Shown: one piece after another, positions 5,846-8,138 of the stretch
Layout: every line of letters starts with the position of its first letter
Numbering within the stretch: position 1 is the first letter of the stretch
Origin: JAGXQV01 sp041674485
Lineage (GTDB): Bacteria > Pseudomonadota > Gammaproteobacteria > Burkholderiales > Sulfuricellaceae
Assembly (NCBI GenBank): GCA_041674485.1
Contig: JBAYVP010000245.1
Location: 1 to 8,138 of the forward strand
DNA: 8,138 bases
Direction of reading: 5' to 3'
Program-made: the position numbers and the translations under genes
Notes under the pieces: model-generated
What the model saw: the letters and a program-made list of their open reading frames with translations, nothing else
What the model was told of the DNA's origin: nothing
Databases searched by the model: none

Positions 5846-6309
5846 CGGCACTCCGGGATTTCGACAAAGGTACGGTAATGATCCACGGTCACCCGTCGCC
5901 GTCCGTCGGCGGAAAACAGCAGGCGTTTGGCGCCGCGATGTCCGCCCCGGTAATCGAGATCGGCCTCGCGCCAGTTGCCGTTGGGCAGGCGCCCCTCGCG
6001 GTTGCCGAAGCGGTCGCCGCCTATGCTTTTGCTTTTGAGCGCGGGGATGCTCCATAAATCCCTGCCGGGTTGCCAACCCAGCCGTTGCGCCTCGCGCTTG
6101 ACGACGAATTTGTCCGGCAGCCTGGCGTTGTTGCTGGTATTGAGCGCTTTCAGGGCGTCCGTCAGTTCCGCTTCGTCTATCTTGATTTGCAGGCGCTGGT
6201 TCAGCGCGCGCACTGTGTCGTCACAGCCGGACGCGCCGACCGGCAAGGCCATCGCGGCAAAAAGGACGGCAAGCGCCAGCGCGCCGATGGGTTTAATATA
6301 ATTTATCAT
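5842..6309 (-). CDS. Secreted barnase-type guanyl-preferring ribonuclease
   Basis: 155 aa. Residues 1-27 form a Sec signal peptide (hydrophobic 8-23, likely cleavage near VGA-S); a lipidated Cys29 is possible but the lipobox is poor. Residues ~64-151 are a barnase domain: LPDKFVVKREAQRLGW, SKSIGGDRFGNREGRLP, WREADLDY, DHYRTF. All known catalytic positions are present: Lys71 (barnase Lys27), Glu115 (Glu73), Arg125 and Arg129 (Arg83, Arg87) and His144 (His102). It should therefore be an active RNase that cleaves single-stranded RNA. Cys29 and Cys154 could form a disulfide after export. The barstar gene follows with a 4-nt overlap, so toxin and inhibitor are made together. The Shine-Dalgarno is weak, and the start is chosen because it yields the complete signal peptide. 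Confidence 0.92.
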   Translation of the reverse strand: MINYIKPIGALALAVLFAAMALPVGASGCDDTVRALNQRLQIKIDEAELTDALKALNTSNNARLPDKFVVKREAQRLGWQPGRDLWSIPALKSKSIGGDRFGNREGRLPNGNWREADLDYRGGHRGAKRLLFSADGRRRVTVDHYRTFVEIPECR

Positions 6310-6392
6310 AGCGTAAGTTTACACCAACAGTGCTTGAAAATACCTGATGCTTTTGTTAAGGCATGACTGCTTTATCGTAAAGAGAGATCAAC

Positions 6393-6815
6393 ATGGAAAC
6401 CACCCAACCCCATCCCGCCGCCCCACCCAACCTGTCTTTCGACGAAACGCTGGCTTATCTCGCTGCGGAAAACACTGCCGCGTTTGCCTCCTTGCCGGTG
6501 TTCGAGGACAACCCGGAAGAAGCGAGTGGCGCCCGCGTGCTGGTGCTGTTCCGCGACCGGGACGGCATCAAGCTGCACTATGCCGCAGGACCGCTATTCA
6601 TGCACGCCTTTTTCGAAGACGAGATTATACCGCTCGCCGACATCCCGGAAAAAGCCATGGCGCTACGCTATATTCCGACGATCTACCAGGCCGAATTTTT
6701 TAACACCAACCTGCAAAACGCCATTCAGTCCCTGCTGAAAGGTGCACGGACGTTGATGGGCGATGATGATGATGCGCCGCCGCAGAAAAAGATCATCCCG
6801 CTGCATCCGGTTTGA
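6393..6815 (+). CDS. Hypothetical protein, 140 aa
   Basis: I do not recognise this family. It is acidic and apparently cytoplasmic, with no signal peptide or membrane span. There is a Pro-rich start (residues 6-13), a predicted helix (FDETLAYLAAENTAAF, 16-31), an alternating hydrophobic stretch GARVLVLFRDRDGIKLHYAAG (46-66) that looks like two strands, a helical C-terminal part (NTNLQNAIQSLLKGARTL, 104-121) and four consecutive Asp (124-127). Coding is supported by GC-rich third positions and a position between divergent and convergent neighbours. The upstream AGAGAGA is a weak ribosome site. It diverges from barnase (83-nt gap) and overlaps the end of mtfA by 23 nt tail to tail. No function is proposed. 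Confidence 0.75.
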   Translation: METTQPHPAAPPNLSFDETLAYLAAENTAAFASLPVFEDNPEEASGARVLVLFRDRDGIKLHYAAGPLFMHAFFEDEIIPLADIPEKAMALRYIPTIYQAEFFNTNLQNAIQSLLKGARTLMGDDDDAPPQKKIIPLHPV

Positions 6816-7572
6816 GCGGGTTTGGAATAGGCTCCCGGCGGTAATATTGCGCAAGCTGGCGATACACCGCCGGGTATGCGTCGAGCAAGCGCTGCGGATC
6901 GACGAAAAACGCTTCGCTCGCCACGGCGAAAAATTCCGCCGGGTGCTCGGCGGCGTAGGGGTCAAGCGGCAACTCCCCATCGGCGTCGAAACGGCTTACG
7001 AAATCATCGAAAGCGGCGGAAAAATCCCGCTTCCACGCAGCAAAGCTCATGCCCGCGTGCAGCGGCGGCAAGCCGTTGGCGACGCCATTGAGCATATCGA
7101 GCTTATGCACGAATTCGTGGATCACCACATTGATGCCGGCTGCGGAATCGCCTTCCTGCGGCCAGGACAGCACCACCGGGCCGCCTTCCCACGCTTCGCC
7201 CGAAATCACGTCGTCGTATTCATGCACCACGCCGGCCTCGTCCGCGACACTGCGCGGCACTACGAATTCGCCGGGATAAACGATCACCTCCACCCAGCCC
7301 GCATAGCACTCCAGCCCCAGATTGAGCACCGGCAAACAGGCTTGCAGCGCAATGGCGAGACAAGCGTCATCGGAAAGCGCCAACCCCTGCCCGCCGTACA
7401 GCGCTTTTCCGCCGAGAAAACCCAACGCCATCCCGCGCAAGCGGCGACGCTCGTCTGCGTCGAGAAACCCGAGGAACGGCATGTGCGCCTCCATCCGCGC
7501 CCACTGCTCCGGCGCGACCTGCATCGCAGGCGGCGCGCTCCGGCGCAACCATTTTTTCAACCAAGCAAACAT
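6793..7572 (-). CDS. mtfA: MtfA-type zinc-dependent peptidase (M90 family)
   Basis: 259 aa, close to E. coli MtfA (265 aa). The zinc motif HEFVH lies at 152-156 (NVVIHEFVHKLDMLNG), and the distal ligand Glu213 sits in YAAEHPAEFFAVASEAFF (206-223). Both match the MtfA pattern of HExxH plus a downstream Glu. E. coli MtfA is a cytosolic aminopeptidase that binds the repressor Mlc and so affects the glucose phosphotransferase gene ptsG; whether that partner exists here is unknown. The ATG at 7572 has AAGGA ten bases upstream and gives the family's usual N-terminus (MFAWLKKW); an in-frame start at 7638 adds 22 basic residues and is less likely. A possible -10 (CATACT, minus strand, 7607-7612) lies upstream. 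The 3' end overlaps the convergent hypothetical gene by 23 nt. Confidence 0.93.
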   Translation of the reverse strand: MFAWLKKWLRRSAPPAMQVAPEQWARMEAHMPFLGFLDADERRRLRGMALGFLGGKALYGGQGLALSDDACLAIALQACLPVLNLGLECYAGWVEVIVYPGEFVVPRSVADEAGVVHEYDDVISGEAWEGGPVVLSWPQEGDSAAGINVVIHEFVHKLDMLNGVANGLPPLHAGMSFAAWKRDFSAAFDDFVSRFDADGELPLDPYAAEHPAEFFAVASEAFFVDPQRLLDAYPAVYRQLAQYYRREPIPNPLKPDAAG

Positions 7573-7643
7573 CTCAATATAATCCTTGCGGCGTTTGTAT
7601 GCGCGAAGTATGGCACGACGAAGGCGGCGCTCCCACAAAGGCC

Positions 7644-7707
7644 GTAGGATGTGCTGACGATAGGAAGCGCATCAATCGCGCATCCCGGCGGCAATACGCG
7701 ATAGGGC
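7644..7707. repeat. Fragment of a dispersed intergenic repeat
   Basis: GTAGGATGTGCTGACGATAG, followed by GAAGCGCATCAATCGCG, contains an imperfect inverted repeat (GATGTGC / GCGCATC). It resembles the 'GTAGGATGCGCTGA…GCGCATC' repeats scattered in proteobacterial intergenic regions. It appears incomplete on its right side, next to the element at 7712. Assigned by resemblance only. Confidence 0.4.
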
Positions 7708-7779
7708 AGCACTAGGCTGTCGAAATTTATCATTTTTTGACAAAAAATCAGCACCGTTTTTTGGATTTTATCAACTTGC

Positions 7780-7848
7780 GCACAGGGTCAAATTTTCCCG
7801 TTCATGGTTCGACAGGCTCACCACGAACGGGAAAATTTGACCCTGTGC
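7780..7848. repeat. Hairpin A within the MITE-like element
   Basis: Arms 7780-7803 and 7825-7848 are perfect 24-bp reverse complements. Pairing continues inward for 4 bp (TGGT/ACCA) after a single mismatch, leaving the loop TCGACAGGCTC. The loop matches the core of the common 'TTCGACAGGCTCA' dispersed repeat, also present in hairpin B. Confidence 0.85.
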
Positions 7849-7879
7849 CTCGCACGTATGCTGAGGTTGCACGATGACA

Positions 7880-7948
7880 ACCTACCTTATTTTTAATCCA
7901 TTCACCCTTCGACAGGCTCAGGGCGAACGGATTAAAAATAAGGTAGGT
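7880..7948. repeat. Hairpin B within the MITE-like element
   Basis: Arms 7880-7899 and 7929-7948 are perfect 20-bp reverse complements with imperfect inward continuation (TTC, CCC). The loop is centred on TTCGACAGGCTCA. It shares its loop with hairpin A but has entirely different AT-rich arms, implying the same loop module flanked by independently formed arms. Confidence 0.85.
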
Positions 7949-8021
7949 CGTGACGTTTCCGGGAATATCCAAAAACCGGGAAGCTAAAATTTGATCAAAA
8001 CGCTGTATTTCGACAGCCTAG

Positions 8022-8138
8022 GAGTCTGTCGGACTTACCCTAATTCAATCACTTTGAGTTAGAATGGCTTATTTATATATATTTTAAGGTAGAACCGCCA
8101 TCAGCAAGCAATTTATCACCATTGATCGAAGCAAGCCC
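8022..8138 (+). mobile_element. Possible IS terminus and transposase start (cut by window edge)
   Basis: GAGTCTGTCGGACTTA directly follows the MITE-like element and resembles an IS inverted-repeat end. A frame open from 8088 to the edge encodes ISKQFITIDRSKP at 8100-8138, reminiscent of the N-terminus of IS1182-type transposases. No ATG, GTG or TTG lies between the in-frame stop (8085-8087) and this peptide; the codon where ATG would be expected is ATC (8100-8102). Identity rests on 13 residues and is tentative. Confidence 0.35.

Larger units (their letters stand above)
7712..8021. mobile_element. MITE-like palindromic element with nested hairpins
   Basis: The ends are 15-nt perfect inverted repeats (CTAGGCTGTCGAAAT at 7712-7726; complement at 8007-8021). 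The next ~40 nt inward are also loosely inverted copies, both containing a TTTTTGGAT-like stretch. The outer CTAG on both sides may be a 4-nt target duplication. Inside lie two large hairpins, at 7780-7848 and 7880-7948. No coding frame fits. Size (~0.3 kb), terminal inverted repeats and lack of genes suggest a non-autonomous element mobilised in trans. Confidence 0.7.

Noticed and set aside
5572..6057. Plus-strand open frame of 161 codons
   Set aside because: Antisense to barnase-barstar; composition typical of a shadow frame.
6763..7647. Plus-strand open frame of 294 codons
   Set aside because: Antisense to mtfA, which has its HExxH motif and ribosome site on the other strand.
7880..7948. 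Hairpin B as a transcription terminator
   Set aside because: Arms are long and perfect but lie inside an element with terminal inverted repeats, and no gene ends nearby.

Overview
The window comes from a GC-rich proteobacterial chromosome, most likely beta- or gammaproteobacterial. The clues are a DsrC/TusE-like protein, an SseB-domain protein, pterin-4a-carbinolamine dehydratase, MtfA, and dense 'GTTCCCACGC…GCGTGGGAA' and 'GTAGGGTGGATAAGCG' palindromic repeats, which are common in those classes. A genus cannot be named from sequence alone. Both ends look like mobile-element debris: the 3' end of an IS110-type transposase at the left, and a MITE-like palindromic element abutting a possible IS terminus at the right.

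Layout. Positions 3-104 are the end of an IS110-family transposase. Positions 149-250 hold hairpins, a T-tract and a short degenerate repeat. Positions 253-3342 (minus) encode a 1029-aa protein with a TIR/DUF4062-like N-terminus, a NACHT NTPase and a C-terminal formylglycine-generating-enzyme (FGE)/C-type-lectin-fold domain. Upstream of it on the same strand, with gaps of 3 and 19 nt, lie a pterin dehydratase (3362-3703) and an SseB-family protein (3707-4123), so the three may be co-transcribed. A DsrC-like protein lacking every cysteine (4284-4649, plus) diverges from them and converges on a small lipoprotein gene (4658-5125, minus). A 432-nt gene-free stretch (5126-5557) is mostly palindromic repeats. 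Then come a barnase-type secreted RNase and its barstar inhibitor (5558-6309, minus, 4-nt overlap), an unrecognised 140-aa protein (6393-6815, plus), and an MtfA-type zinc peptidase (6793-7572, minus) overlapping it tail to tail. Positions 7573-8138 contain no complete gene: a repeat fragment, a ~310-nt element with 15-nt terminal inverted repeats and nested hairpins, and a possible IS start.

The most interesting locus is the NACHT gene. Its last ~45 codons look like the variable region of a diversity-generating retroelement (DGR) target. The conserved frame around GGxW, RCAYRN, PDNR and GFRVV is kept, while nearly all the unusual residues between are NNC/NNT codons, as expected when AAC/AAT codons in a template are mutagenised at adenines. 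A GC-rich 8-bp hairpin with a 4-nt loop lies 61 nt past the stop codon. Neither the reverse transcriptase nor the template repeat is in this window, so if this is a DGR target it is served from elsewhere. An NLR-like protein with a diversifiable ligand-binding C-terminus would suggest an adaptable sensor, possibly for defence; that role is inference.

The other genes look like ordinary housekeeping or accessory functions. Barnase/barstar is a self-contained toxin-immunity pair. The cysteine-free DsrC homologue cannot carry sulfur in the usual way and may be regulatory.
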